The notes under the pieces were generated by a model. The model saw only the letters and a list, made by a program, of their open reading frames with translations. It searched no databases and was not told the DNA's origin. Positions 1 through 20,731 of a DNA stretch of 64,000 nucleotides are shown here, in pieces. Position 1 is the first letter of the stretch. The number at the start of each line of letters is the position of its first letter. Source of the DNA: Sipunculus nudus (Eukaryota > Annelida > Sipuncula > Golfingiida > Sipunculidae); assembly GCA_026874595.1 (NCBI GenBank), contig CM049308.1, forward strand, positions 80,706,124 through 80,770,123. Reading direction: 5' to 3'. The position numbers and the translations under genes are program-made.

Positions 1-185
1 TTAAGTGTATTCAGAACTGCTCATGCTAATTTAGTTTTCCAATTCTGACCCTCTGAATTTACAGGTAGCATTTAAAAAATTAATTATTACAACAGTTCTT
101 AATGAAATTTGTGGTGGCACATCTTGTAACAAGTTGTGTGTAAAGTACAATAAAATTACCATAGAAAAAATAAAACAACATAATT

Positions 186-1800
186 GTATCGCCAGACATA
201 GTCTGGAGATACTATGGTTTAGGCACGGTCGCGCCGCCGCCGCCGCCGAGATTTCTTTTGGACACAATAACTCAAAAAATATTTCACGGATCTTTACTAA
301 ACTTGGTATATGTATAGATATAGGTGAGAGGACGACGCCTATTTAAAATGAGGTCATGACCTCAACTAGGAGAGTGACCTTGACCTTGAATAGGTTCAAT
401 TTTGGGGAAAATCACACAAATTCTTAAATATCTCAAGAAAACTTGCATGGATTGATCCCAAAATCAAGTTGATTGAAGATCATGGATAGGGTTGTCATGT
501 TCCAGAAACTGGTGGCGCCACCTATTATTCTTTACTTGTTTTCATGCCGTTTAATATCCCCAAAATTGCTACTTGACAGTACTGTGAGCATTATAAGTCA
601 AAAACTAATGGACAGATTTCTTTCATATTATGCAAATACATAGATATGGGTTATGGGATGATGTTTATTTATATTGGGGTCATGACCTTTCCTATGAGAG
701 TGGCCTTGACCTTGAATATTGCCATATATGGTGAAAATCACACAAAATCATTAATTTCTCAATAAGGGATGCATGCATTGGTCCAAAAATCAACTTGAAC
801 GAAGATCTTGGATAGTTATGTCATGTACGGGAAACAGGTGGCGCCACCTGTTATTCTTTTACTTGTTTTCGTGCCGTTTAATACCCCATCATTGCCACTT
901 AACAGTACATTTATAACCTGTGAGCATTATAAGTCAAAAACTAATGGACAGATTTCTTTCATATTATGCATATACATAGACATGGGTTATGGGATGATGT
1001 ATATATAAATTTGGGTCATGACCTTTCCTATTAGAGTGGCCTTGACCTTGAATATTGCCATATATGGTGAAAATTACACAAAATCATTAATATCTCAATA
1101 AGGGATGCATGCATTGGTCCAAAAATCAACATGTTCGAAGATCTTGGAAAGTATTGTCATGTAACGGAAACAGGTGGCGCCACCTGTTATTCTTTTACTT
1201 GTTTTGTGCCGTTTAATACCCCATCATTGCCATTTATCAGTACTGTGAGCATTATAAGTCAAAAACTAATGGACAAATTTCTTTCATATTATGCATATAC
1301 ATGGATATGGGTTATAGGATAATGTTTATTTGAATAGGGGTCATGACCTTTCCAATGAGTGGCCTTGACCTTGAATATTGCCATATATGGTGAAAATCAC
1401 ACAAAATCATTAATTTCTCAATAAGGGATGCATGCATTGGTCCAAAAATCAACTTGACCCAAGATCTTGGATAGTAATGTCATGTACGGGAAACAGGTGG
1501 CGCCACCTGTTATTCTTTTACTTGTTTTTGTGCCGTTTAATACCCCATCATTGCCACTTAACAGTACTGTGAGCATTATAAGTCAAAAACTAATGGAGAG
1601 ATTTCTTGCATATACATAGACATAGGTTAGGGGATGATGTATATTGAAATTTGGTTCATGACCTTTTCTATGAGAATGACCTTTTCTTTGAGTGTGGTCT
1701 GATATTAATTGTTGCTGAAGATGGGGGGCCTATTCTTAAAGGGGGGGGGGATTTATTGTCTGGCGATACTATGGCACCTGCGGTGCCAAGAAATATCTAG
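186..1800 (+). mobile_element. Family A non-autonomous element, Helentron-like, with tandem-repeat core
   Basis: The left end, just after a T, is a hairpin that starts GTATCGCCAGAC and returns as GTCTGGAGATAC, followed by TATG and a run of CCG triplets (229-249). The right end is a perfect hairpin (GGCACC-TGC-GGTGCC), then nine bases, then CTAG followed by T. Between them lie four tandem units of 323-336 bp, each with one GGTGGCGCCACC palindrome. A 3' hairpin a few bases from a CTRR-type end, insertion between two T residues and no evident duplication fit Helentron-type elements. The GTATC hairpin plus CCG run is shared with family C, but the cores differ. No transposase or Rep/helicase reading frame is visible, so it is non-autonomous. 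It probably sits in an upstream intron of the PLEKHH gene. Confidence 0.75.
511..1700 (+). repeat. Four tandem ~330-bp units of family A
   Basis: Palindromes GGTGGCGCCACC start at 511, 837, 1173 and 1496, spacings of 326, 336 and 323. Around each, the unit reads: TGTTATTCTTTTACTTG after the palindrome, a GTCATGACC / GGCCTTGACCTTGAAT stretch in the middle, and GGGATGCATGCATTGG before the next palindrome. Short reading frames here are repeats of one another and are not genes. Confidence 0.85.
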
Positions 1801-9040
<7,240 letters not shown>

Positions 9041-12000
9041 ACAGAGAGACATCTTGTGTCAAATTCTTCAACTAAAGTGCAGGGTCAGGCAAAATGCCAC
9101 TATGCAACTTTACAAGCTCTGTGGAGTTTTGATTCACGTGTTCATGATTACTACTTTGTGAAACTTTCATTGAAATTAATGTAAAATTTAGGAATTCTTT
9201 TACAGTTTGGTTAGGAGAGGTATATAAGCTGCGTTGGTCTTTACCCAATACAGTGTTATGAAAGATGATAATAGACTACAACTTTAATTAAACAACTTGA
9301 CAGTAGGTTTAATTTGCAGACGCAGTTGCTTGGTCTTGTATAATTTTTCATGACTAAGTGTTTGTTGCTAAGGAATAAAATTACTGAATGTCATAGACCT
9401 TGTTATTTCAAGGTATGTTAATGAATAGGGGTTTACTTCAGTGTGGTTTTTAGTGTTTAGCTTGAAGAGATTGATCATGGAAAGATGAATTTATTACACA
9501 AATCCTGTATTTGAGCAGATCTGTATCATGGATGTTAAACCATGTGTACATATGCAGAGTCTAACAGGCATCAGCTTTACCAAATATTTATTGTGATTTT
9601 GTAGGTGAAACTATAGTTTAGAGACTGCATGGTCACTTTGTCAGTTTACTTTAATTTAAAAAATAAACATATTCTGAAATCTTGATGGAACCATAAGAAA
9701 TGCACCTCCGGAAACTGAGTTGTCTATTCAGTTGTCTTTATATATTTATTCCCTACCCCTCAAGAATTACGGTGGAAAAGAAACCTAAACACTTAACAGA
9801 TGTTATATGGGGTAGATAATTTGGTTCCTGAGGAATATGCTGACATTTAATAAAGTTTTTAATTTAAAGTAATAATTTTCCTGGGTCGGAATACACTGAC
9901 AAATTGTCTAGTCTTCGTAACTCTCTCACCAGTCCTATTTTCTCTGAATTGTCGACATGAAGAAACTTTACAGTAGAGGATGAGCATTGGGGGTAATTTT
10001 GGAATGATTGCGTTAATGAATCTGATTCTTTTTAGCTGGTCTTGCAGTATCTGTGACTAAATCAAAATCTGTACCAAGAACAATTCCTTGGTATTTTAGG
10101 TAGCTAATATAATGTAGATTTTGATCCTATGGGTTCGAACAGTGACACGTAAGAGGGTTTTAAGAGAGTCAACCCCTCAGTGTTAACGTGTCTCTGTCCT
10201 GTTTTATGTGTGGGCACTCTTAAAGAATGTTATCACGCGTTTGAATGTACTCACACAAACCTGAGTGAAATAATTACATTATCCCTCCTTTGCTGAACAC
10301 AGGGCTGATAAATGGAGAAAGAACATTAAACTGAGGCAGGGAATCAGTTCATGGTGGCATAATCTGTTAAACATTCATGTGCTAGTCAGTGGTTTTAATT
10401 TTGTGATTATTATTTTAATCAGGAAACTAGAGTCATTCATAATATGTATATATTAGGTCAAGATTCATTGACAAGGGTGTAGCCATGGGCATCCACATGT
10501 GAATATAAACCAGACTACCTGTGAATGAAATGATATTTTATGTTACACTTTGTTATGGGCTTAAGTGCTTTGCTTGCTTTATATATCATTGTGCTTATCT
10601 CATTTACACCAATTCTGTCACATGACTGTTGGTTTAATCTTTGATTGGTCTCTGGCCAATAGGTTTATATTATACTAATAAATCTTCATTTTAAAGTACA
10701 GTTAAACCCCTCTAACAGGACTGCCTGCAGGATTATCAAAATCTGCTTGGTCAGCTTTTATGTTGTGAAACATTTTGACCCAGTCATCCTAATTTGGCTA
10801 GGACCAGAACTCTAGAGGAAGTGACAGATGTGTAGTTTCATTGAACAACAGCCTGGCATTTACCTTGTTATCAAATACATGTAGTTCAGGATAATTCACC
10901 AGTAACCCTCGTCCGCATTATACTTAGGTTATTGATCTACTTAGTATCTATATATTTGTGTCATGCTTCATCATACCATATCAGATGTTTCATTTGGGCA
11001 TAATTCTTCAAATGGTATTTACACTGATTATTTACATATCTTTTGTATTAGCAGTTAGTTTATATTGATTTGTATAACTGTTTGTGGTTAGGTAATCATA
11101 AAACATTCTTGTGAATATGTAGAAGTTTTAGTTAACCTTAATTGTAAGTGCATAAAGAGAGTTAATCATGTGACTCAGCAGGTCTTGATTTTCCAGTGAG
11201 ATATTTAACAATGGAAACATTATAAATTATAATACCTAACTGATGGCTGCCACTATTTAATGAAACAGTTACTCTGAGAAAAAGTTTAATCCTGGAAATT
11301 CTTGCTATAAATATCAGCCTGAAAATGTATAAGCTTTAAAGATGTACCAGTAGCTGGAATCTTTGAAAGGGAATGTGATTTGAGCACTAGTTGGATGTTA
11401 AAAATATATTCCAAATGGAAGAGTTCCAAGCATTAACACCAGATGGCACTGATAAACAATTGAGGTGTGACTGTAAACAGTGTCTTTATAATTATTTAGT
11501 GCCATATACTTTTGTTTCAGTAAAAGGAGACAATAGATGATACATGCTTGCAATGTTATTAAAGTTTCTGATAATAATCAGTGTCACAATAACATTTGAA
11601 AGATTTTTTACATAACCACATTTGCGTTGTACTGCCATTTTGAAGAGACCTTTATTTGTATATCAGCCACATATTGCTCTGCTGCCTAGCAGATAAGTTT
11701 CATAGTGTGAATCTGCTGTGTATGGATCTGAATGAGTAGGGCAGTTATATTAAGGAGATAGTAAGATTTATTGGTATATTTTATTACAACTATCCTGAGA
11801 CAGAGTTTTTGTTAGAACGTTGGCGAGTCTTTGGTATATTTTCTGGTGAGATATTAATGACTTAAAAAAGACAATGAAAAGGATTGGTTGAAAAAGCCGT
11901 TATGTTTAGATCAAATCTGATCACATCTGACATAGCTCTTAAATTACATCATAGTTGTATTACATCACATCATTGACACAACGGAACAGTGTAGTTGTGA

Positions 12001-15000
12001 GTGGTGGTATGGTTGTCACTTTGTGGTTATTTTCATTGTAAAAATTTGGCTCTCATTTTGTGAGTATTTGCATCAGAAAATACTTAATTGGAGTTGGCCA
12101 TGAAGCATCATTAAACGGTACTACAGATGACTAAATTACCTTCTGTCAGGCTGAGGTGAAGGCACATCTTGTTCATTGTTAGTAGAATATTCAGTTACAC
12201 AAGCTCATAAGCATTAATATTTTAGGCCTGTTTATAGTGGGGCTGTGTAATTTTATAATGGCAGAGTTGATACTAGTATGAAAATGATGATTTGGAGGTG
12301 GTGTATGTTAAGATGTACAGATGTGGTTGAGGTTAAATGCTGGCAGCTGACTGATATAATGTACTCCTACCTCAGTTGTGTCAGTTAAACCACTGGCTTG
12401 CTCAACTTTGCTGATCTAATGAAAATGGTATTTTATTTTCCACATATATTAATTAAAGAAGTGATTTAGGTGTCCATCATGATGTAGTTTACACTTAAAA
12501 TCTAAAAAGTCATAGCTCAGAGTATGTCGTTTGAAATCATCAGAAACATCATTCACTGCAGTATCCTGAAAGCTTTTCATAAACTATATCTGATGAATCA
12601 TATGAAATGCAGTCTTGTATATGAGAAAAAAAAATTGTTTTTTTTTCGTAGAGTTTGCATATGTGGTCATGTTTTCTTATATGGAGCAGAATTCATATTT
12701 ACACAGCTCATTTTAATGGTCACCTGTCAGTCCCATATTGTATGTTTCAGTGCCAAGGCTACAAACCAAATTTCTGTTAATAGTAGGATGTATGCCTCTT
12801 TCAGGGACCAGTCCTTCTAAAGACCTTTAAGGTCTCACTGATGCCAGAATATAACAGATTTATGATAAAAAGTGTTATTCTGAAAATGGAACTGCTGAAA
12901 ACAGGCCTAAGATCAGTATGTGGGGGAAGAAATTATGTACCAAACAGTATTCTTTGAAATTTTTTTTTTTTTTGGCAAATGGTCATCAGATTATATTAAT
13001 GTTTTTTCTCAAAGGGAACACATAGATACCTATAGATATAAATTCTACTTCAAATCACTAATCATGACAGTGGTTGAATGTGAAGAGTTGGAAAGAATTT
13101 TGTCAGTATTATGGAAGTTAATGGTTGGAAGTGTTATTGACATTTGTTGCTTTATAGCACGCTCTTTAATTGGTGATCATAACCATTAAAACTATCCATA
13201 ATTTACCTTTATTGTATCAGGTCAGAGTAAGATTTTTTTATGCAGTATATAACGGAGGACTGAGGAAAATGATATTAGAATGCTGGCCTGTGTTATATTC
13301 TGATAGTTTCTCTACATCTCACCCTATTGTGTTACAGTAGGGTTCATTTGTCTAACAAGCTGAATTTTGAATTCACAGTGTCTTGTCAAATGTAAACTGA
13401 TATTTCATATATTACAAATATTTCATATATTACAACGAGTCCAAAGTGAGTCCAAAGTAAATTTTATAGACAATTGAATGTTATATAGATATCTGAAGAG
13501 AGAGTAGATTAGACATAATACTCATAAATATGTTTATAAATTTAACGTGTGTATTTATGAATGTAACCGAATTATCATGCTAACTAAAGCCAGTAATTGT
13601 TGAACTGAATATAATTTTAATATGAAATACCGGTATGTTTATCAAATCAACATATCTTATCATTTGACTTTTAGAATATTTTGCTTATTAATGCTTTACA
13701 TTTTAAAGGATTTTCAATATAAAAAAGGCCACTTTTATTCTATCAAGGATAATGTTAATTTACTGTTAAATCAACTTAAATTTCTTATACATGTAATAAT
13801 AATTTTAAGTTTTTGATTTTAATAATTTTATAGTTACAAGAACTGATATTGTTTTAATATCACAAATCTATTCATTATAATGAAGTTTATATAATCCTAT
13901 GCATATTAGATGGCATCAGGGATGTGCAAAGATGAGATGTAGCAGGGATGTACAGTCCAGTGTGCTGGTTAGTATGTACTGGTATATAATAGTGAACTAA
14001 CCAAACTGGTATATAGTAGTGTACAGATTAGAATCAGTCAGTATAGGTATATATTACCGCGTGTGTGCTTCATTGTCGTACTGCCATTTTCTCAGTGTTA
14101 ATAATTTTGATGTTGTTTGGTGTGTTGTAATGATAATTATACATTAATACATACCTGGCAGGGCTGTAATGATGTGTTATCTGATGATATGGTTCGTATC
14201 ATGATACTGTGTTCGCAATACAAACATGATATGATTCATATATTAATCATATACATGTACCAGTTATATAAACTGAATCTCAGTAATCCACCTTAATCAC
14301 TAGAAATTTTTCCCATACAATTAATTCCAAACTATACATAAATTCCTGGGTTCCCCATACAGTTGCCCATTTGTTTTAGACATGGACAGTCCCTTCTGTT
14401 GGTTTATTTGTGCAGCAATTAACCAATCAAATTCTGTTATAATGGACACTGGACTCTTCTGGATTTCCACCATATGATAAAATATCATCAGTATATCATT
14501 AATGCAAGGTCATCTAATAATACTGACATGATCTGTGACTTTGTATCAAGATATTTTGGTGCATCACTACAGCTCATATGTATAGTCAAACCTCAATGTC
14601 TCACAAATGTACAATTTACCAACATATGTTACATGTGGTCAGTGTCTTTTGTCTGTTCTTCTGACACACTGAGGTTTTACTGTATATATATATTTAAATA
14701 TTATATATATGATCTTTTGTGTGCAACAGAATTTGTATGTGCATTTACTGGTATTCTTTCATGTGTGTCCTTGCATGTGTATCTGTATATCTACTGATGA
14801 ATGTATATAATTGAGTATACAAAACCACAGACTCAGCAAGTCTTGCTTAGTATTTGCCATTCAGTAAATTTGCTTTTTGACATTTGCTTTTGAGTGAAAG
14901 CGAGAACACAGTCAAGTGTGCATGTTTTTTTTTTGTGAGGTTAAGTATGTGTATAAACAGCACAATACTGTGAACTGGAGCAGTCATTTTATACCCTGGC

Positions 15001-15740
15001 GTATTTGTGGTTTATTCCAGTTGGAAATACAGAAGGTGTGGCAATAAAGTATTTTCAAACCAGAGAAATATTGTTGTATTTTATTGGATATTCTTGGTTC
15101 ATTGTTGCTGGGAATCCTTAATCACAGAATGCATCAGACTTTAGTAAAACAGGAACAGCTTGTTCAAAAGGCAGGGTGATGGGATATTACCATGTAAATA
15201 TAGTAATGAGTGTGATACTGAAATGACTGCAAATTATTATGTTCCTGCCATGAAATATATGAAGTTTGTTGAAATAAACTTGGATATTTTCATGTCAGTT
15301 GACCAAACCTTGAACACACTAACATTACTATATAACACTTCAAAAGTGTATACTTCTGTTACACTTTTAGATTTCTGCTGCTGTTCTATCCATCTTTTCC
15401 CTTCCATTCTTCCTATCTCTCCTATCATACTTTCATTCCAAGGAACAATGACAATAATCATTGATAAAAAATTATTTACCAACTAAGCGATAATACTGAT
15501 ATCACTTTGCTTACAAGGTGTTTCATTTGAAGCAAATTTACATAGGCAGGCTGAATCCATTTTAACCCAATCATAAAGAGGTTTCAAAATGATTTCAGCA
15601 TTATTTATAGGTTAAACCTCTGCTCTGAAACAATGTAACCAATGAACAAACACCTGTGTAATGTTATTTATTAGTGGCATGCTGATTAATCTATTATATC
15701 AATGACTGGTTGTTTTAATACATAAACAAATCAGTTTCAT
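9041..15740 (+). other. Probable long 3' UTR and downstream of PLEKHH; no gene seen
   Basis: There is no exon-like frame, no recognised repeat and only minor AT-rich runs over 6.7 kb. Candidate AATAAA signals are at 9374, 9849 and 15043. The one at 15043 is followed by a T/GT-rich stretch (TTGTTGTATTTTATTGG), the best polyadenylation context. Because the interval is free of transposons while both sides are full of them, a long conserved 3' UTR is plausible, though not proven. Confidence 0.5.
15043..15048 (+). terminator. Candidate poly(A) signal of PLEKHH
   Basis: AATAAA is followed within about 30 bp by a GT/T-rich element, shortly before the transposon nest begins. AATAAA at 9849 is the alternative for a short transcript form. 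Confidence 0.35.
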
Positions 15741-16632
15741 TTTTAGCTCAGCTGACTATAAGTCATCTGAGTCATCTGAGCTATAGTCGTGGTCCTTTGT
15801 CCGTCGTCCGTCCGGCCGTTAACAGGGCACGTTTTAAAACCATTGGACCTACATATTCAAAATTTTGCATACCATTAGATGTCCCAAAAATCTCCTACCA
15901 TACCGAAAATTGGGTCATTAGGACTTTGTTCCTTCGAGATATTAAGGAAAAACCTCCATTTTCCATAAAAAAGCCGTTGTTACACTTCAAGGCTGCCTAA
16001 TATCAAAACCACTGATCTGTATTGATTCATATTTAGTATTCATGTTCTTCCATACATTTTCTATGAACATACCAAATATTAGGTCAGTATTAGGTATAAT
16101 TTTGAAGTTATGGGCCCAAATATAATGCAATTCTTAAAAAATCAGGAAATATATTTACTCACCTAACATGAAAATTGTTGAAGCTGGAGACTTTTTTTCA
16201 GGAATATAACTTTATTTAATCAAGATTCAATTGTTTACCCAAAATTAGATCTGAATTTTGCAAATTTTTCAAGTTATTAGCATAAATAAAAAATCAATAC
16301 CTAAAATTTTGTCCAACTTTGGCAATGGCACATTTTTAGCTCGGCTGACTATAAGTCATCTGAGCTATAGTCGTGGTCCATTGTCCGTCATCCGTCCGTC
16401 TGTCCGTAGATGTGGCATGTTTTGAAACCGTAAGACCTTCAGCATAATGTTAGATGTCCCCAAGATCTCCTACCAAGCCAAAAACTGGGTCTTTGCAACT
16501 TCGTTCCTTTGAGAAATTAAGGAAAAACCTCAATTTTTTATTAAAATCCTATTTTCACACTTCAGGACTGCCTTATATCAAAACCACTCATCTGTTTTTC
16601 CTCATATTTACCATAAATATTCCTCTCTATAG

Positions 16633-16661
16633 CTGAGAGCTTAGATGACGAGAGGGTTCAC
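16633..16661 (+). repeat. Left terminal inverted repeat
   Basis: It starts CTGAGAGCTTAG and ends GGGTTCAC, matching the reverse complement of 19908-19936. Confidence 0.88.
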
Positions 16662-16674
16662 TTCGCGTTTTCTC

Positions 16675-16696
16675 ATTGGTCGCCATTTTGACGTCA
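16675..16696 (+). promoter_or_regulatory. CCAAT / YY1 / CRE-like promoter motif cluster
   Basis: ATTGG (inverted CCAAT box, 16675), CGCCATTTTG (YY1-like, 16681) and TGACGTCA (perfect CRE, 16689) lie within 22 bp, about 65 bp before an ATG. This is the arrangement of many animal housekeeping promoters. It lies just inside the left end of the 3.3-kb TIR element. Confidence 0.45.
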
Positions 16697-16761
16697 CGGA
16701 CGCTAGCGCCACCACGCGGTTGGGGGGGGGGGTTGCAGCTGATTCTGTGTACATAATCACC

Positions 16762-16795
16762 ATGGCTGCTGCTGCACCAAACCGCAGTGGGTCAG
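16762..16795 (+). CDS. Possible first coding exon inside the TIR element
   Basis: ATG opens a frame MAAAAPNRSGS that ends at TCAG before GTAAGAT, a consensus donor, in phase 1. It follows the promoter-like cluster. It could be the start of the element's lost transposase gene or a captured host first exon. No convincing downstream exon was found within the element, so coding status is uncertain. Confidence 0.25.
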
Positions 16796-17213
16796 GTAAG
16801 ATAGTGTTTACAAATTGATATAGCCCTAAATTTTCAGTAATTTACCTATAAATGACGCAAAAGTAATGGCAGAATCAAGTGTACATGTATCATTAATTGT
16901 ATGGAGTACCAAATAAGCCAGAGCCCCTATGGGAGTACAGATGTATATACTATCCTCACTACTTCAGTTGCAATCCTGTCTTTCTCAAATCTCAGTTCCA
17001 GATATTTTAAATTTTATATTTTTCAAATATATAATATATAAATATTATTTATATATTTAAATATACATAATGTTAATTGATATTTTCTTTGTGTTTCATG
17101 TTCAGAACAGATTAATTGTGACAGGATTATTTTTTTTACCTACAGATGTGAACATGTGAGAGCCTATATAATTATTAAAAGGAGACATATATGTCATGAA
17201 GTTTTATTTCAAC

Positions 17214-17217
<4 letters not shown>

Positions 17218-17251
<34 letters not shown>
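17218..17251 (+). repeat. (AT)n microsatellite
   Basis: Uninterrupted AT dinucleotide run inside the TIR element. Confidence 0.85.
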
Positions 17252-17254
<3 letters not shown>

Positions 17255-18768
17255 CATTATAACACTACCCAGTCAAGCATGTTTCGAAAATATTCCTATT
17301 GATTGCTAATTGAAAAATTTATTATTTATCATATATATTACCTAGATTTAATTTTTTTATGACACAGGTGCATCCATTCGCATAAAATACTTATACCCAG
17401 TGAATCAACATGGATCTGAGGAGACCTGCTTATGAGTTCCCAATCTGACTGTATGCCTTGATGACACAGAAGATCAAGACATTAGGGCTCCATCTGTTGG
17501 CCCCAGCTTTGGATTGTGTTTGGAATAAAGTCAAGGGGGGGGGGGGGGGTAGGCTGTGTGTCGACAATCTGGTCTGGCAGATCAGTGAAACATGAATATA
17601 AATTTGTAAACTGAAAAATAAATCTTTGTAATACAGTGATATGTATGTATAAAAATCTTTTAAACAGACTGTAATACAATACATGTACTTGTGACAGGGT
17701 CAAACATTTTATACAACATAGCGGGGTGGGTGCGGCTTATTTTGTTCAGCCTGGTACAGTGGAAGGGCCACAGTTGGGACAAACCTGCATGGGCAAAAAA
17801 ATGTATAATATCTGCAACAAACAGAGTAAAGCTGAGAACATTTATACATATTCCTGGGAACAATGCTGTTGTGTCAATTTTATTTTGGTAAATTTAAGAT
17901 TTTTTTTTTGTTCATTTAATTACAATATACAATATTTGATGTTCCATTTTCTTGGAGTTGTAAAGGTCACTCTGCTCAAGGCATTTCTACAGAAATTTGT
18001 ACATATATACATTTATATCATTTGAGCACATTCTTTACTTGTCACTTTTACCCACAGTGGTTATTATCATATTGTCAGCTTGACTAGACTTGTATTTTAC
18101 ATAACTAGTTGTTATTTACTGATTGCTGAATGTTGAATTGATGTATACCAGTATGTCTTTTCAGAATAGTAGCTATTTTTTTAATAAATGTTAAACTGCA
18201 ATAAATAAAATACCAGTATATACACTTTGAGTCTTTGAATTATTAGTATTGTTGGCAGATGATTATGCATGTGTCACCTCAGAGGTTAGGCCTATATATT
18301 AATTTTTAAAAACAGTCCATTTGGTTCAAAATATGAAATATATAAAATTTAATGTAACTGAACCAGAAGTGAAGAACATGGGAAGGGATACTTTAAGGGG
18401 TCCACAGTGCATGGGGTCATACAAACCTCTCTCTCCCTCTCTCTCTCTCTCTCATATTTCACATGCTTCAGTCTTCTTTTACATATACCATTAATAAATA
18501 AATATATATATATAATTATACATGTATAAATAAATACAATACATAAACAAATCTGTGTATGTGCATGAATATACAGGCCTATGCATTTATAATATGAAAA
18601 ATATAAATGAATATATATTTTGTATTTGAAGTAAATTGCATATTATACAGAATATATATATATATATTAAATGCATATATTATGGTTTATGTAAAATGGA
18701 TATCTAAAAGATAATACATGTATTTTATTCACGTAAACGCATTTACATAATACACATCGTGGCACACA

Positions 18769-18771
<3 letters not shown>

Positions 18772-18812
<41 letters not shown>

Positions 18813-18848
18813 ACATTCTGTTATATAATATATATATATATATAATAA
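18772..18848 (+). repeat. (TA)n microsatellites
   Basis: Two TA runs separated by about 20 bp, inside the TIR element. Confidence 0.85.
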
Positions 18849-19534
18849 TAATAATAAACTTGAATATCATATAATTATATTTCTTATATATTATAAATAA
18901 ACATAACAGTAATGATATATTGAATGACTATAACATCAATGTACCGGTATATTATTACTTTAAATCTATAAATTATATGAATTTTTAAATTATGATATAT
19001 AAGTCTACATATGTGTTACTTTTTATGGATCATAATATTAATTGTATATGATTAAACTTACCCGTAGATTTTGTTTTTTTATAACTTTTGTTTTAATTGG
19101 CTTTGAACATTTCCTAATCAGTTCATTTCATACACTATAATGATAATTATTATTATCTATTACTGTTCATAAAAAATATATATTATTATTGTCATTATTT
19201 TTATTACCGGTATCAATTAACCATAGTCTATGATATTACTGTTCATAATCAAATATATTATTATTATTATTACCGGTATCAACCATAGTCTGTGAATCTG
19301 ATTAGTATGACTGAGTACGGTATATACGTATACTGTAGTATAGGCCAAGGGCTACGATATACGCATGATGGCTCCGAAATCCAAGGATTAAGCATTATTT
19401 GTCCAACCAAATCTATATAGTTTTACCAATCCCCCTTGACAATACATTTTGAATCTCTGGAACCAATAATTATATTAAGTATAATTTCCCTTGAATCAAC
19501 CTTGGTAAAATCATATGACTTGTTCAGGCCAATA

Positions 19535-19618
<84 letters not shown>
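19535..19618 (+). repeat. (TA)n microsatellite
   Basis: A long TA run with one TTA interruption. Both strands give YIYIYI-type frames that are artefacts. Confidence 0.88.
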
Positions 19619-19620
<2 letters not shown>

Positions 19621-19907
19621 TATATGGCTATACACCATCTATGGCAACGTCACCTCAGTGAAACCGGGATCAAGCCACATGAAGCATATAAACAGGAAAA
19701 TGTATTGATAATTTGTAACTAAAAGTTTTAATATAACCGTTCTATTTTGTGACAGCAGGCTGAAACGAATAGAATCGCTGTGTAAAGCTGACACACAACA
19801 CGTGAAGCGAGGTCCGCATGGCGTATGTTTTCATGACGTTTCTTGTCCTAACCCCCCCAACTGCGTGGCGGCGCTAGTGTCTCAAAATTCAATATGGTGC
19901 ATGCGGA

Positions 19908-19936
19908 GTGAACCCTCTCGTCATCTAAGCTCTCTG
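19908..19936 (-). repeat. Right terminal inverted repeat
   Basis: Its reverse complement starts CAGAGAGCTTAG and ends GGGTTCAC, the partner of 16633-16661. Confidence 0.88.
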
Positions 19937-20731
19937 TCTATAGTTCCTATGTACATGCCAGAAATTAAGTCTGTAAAGTATAATTTCTTTAAGTTATGGG
20001 CCTAAACATAAACAGGAAAAATAATAACTCACTTAACATGAAAAATTTTGAAACTCGAGTCTATTTTCTCAAGTATATAACTATGTTTAATTAAGAATCA
20101 ATTGTTTACCCAAAATTAGATCTGAATTTTGTAAATTTTTTAAGTTATTAGCATAAAAAAAAATCAGTACCTTAAATTTTGCCCAACTTTGACCATGGCA
20201 CGTTTTTTTCCTGTAAGACCATTGATTTAATTTTCACAGCATGTAAACATAAATATTTAGTTTGTCTTAATCTGAAATTTGAAAATAAAAGCTTGAAAAT
20301 TTAGCTAGTTATTGATTTTTTTTTTCTGTAATCACTTGCTTTGATTACAGATGCAGGGTCCCACTCCAGGTCACTGGAAGTCAGCTATGCCAGGGTTTCT
20401 GATTTGTTACAGTCACTGGGGGAGATCCCCTGCTGTGACAGGTGTACAGTTATTCTCATATCACCACCCCAATCACTCCCCCCCCCCCCCTCCCGCAAAC
20501 CCAACCCACCAAGTGTTATGCAGTAATTGTTATTGTTTTCACTGTATCTCCTTAACTGTAATGCTGTTTCCACTCCGATATGCAAAAACTTTCCTTGAAA
20601 GAATAGTTCAAGGTGTAATCCAGAAGATGCAATGTTGTGTAATGTAGCATTTTTAAAGAAATCAATTTTCTTTTAAATGATTTTTTTAACAAATATAATT
20701 GAACCAATCAGTATGCCTAAATTATTATAAA

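Larger units (their letters stand above)
16633..19936. mobile_element. 3.3-kb DNA transposon with 29-bp terminal inverted repeats
   Basis: The left end (16633-16661) and the reverse complement of the right end (19908-19936) share CTTAGATGACGAGAGGGTTC and differ only at the second base. Inside them a weaker match continues (CGCTAGCGCC...CCACGC..TTGGGGGG). Flanks TCTATAG (16626-16632 and 19937-19943) form a 7-bp target duplication, or 8 bp with one mismatch. Removing the insert restores the host family B sequence CTATAGTTCCTATGTAC. No transposase frame is visible; the interior is AT-rich with microsatellites. C(A/T)GAG ends and a 7-8 bp duplication recall hAT or P elements, but the superfamily is not settled. 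Confidence 0.8.

Noticed and set aside
186-1800. A simple satellite array instead of a bounded element
   Set aside because: Clear hairpin ends, the CTAG|T terminus and the start shared with family C indicate a transposon with a tandem core.
15160-15486. A 108-codon open frame in the region past PLEKHH
   Set aside because: No recognisable protein, no splice or promoter context, and AT-rich composition like its surroundings; treated as chance.
19423-19708. Open frames encoding YIYIYI-type peptides
   Set aside because: They are translations of a (TA)n microsatellite.
16625-19943. Firm assignment of the TIR element to hAT
   Set aside because: The C(A/T)GAG ends fit, but the best target duplication is 7 bp; 8 bp requires one mismatch and unequal ends. 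The superfamily is left open.
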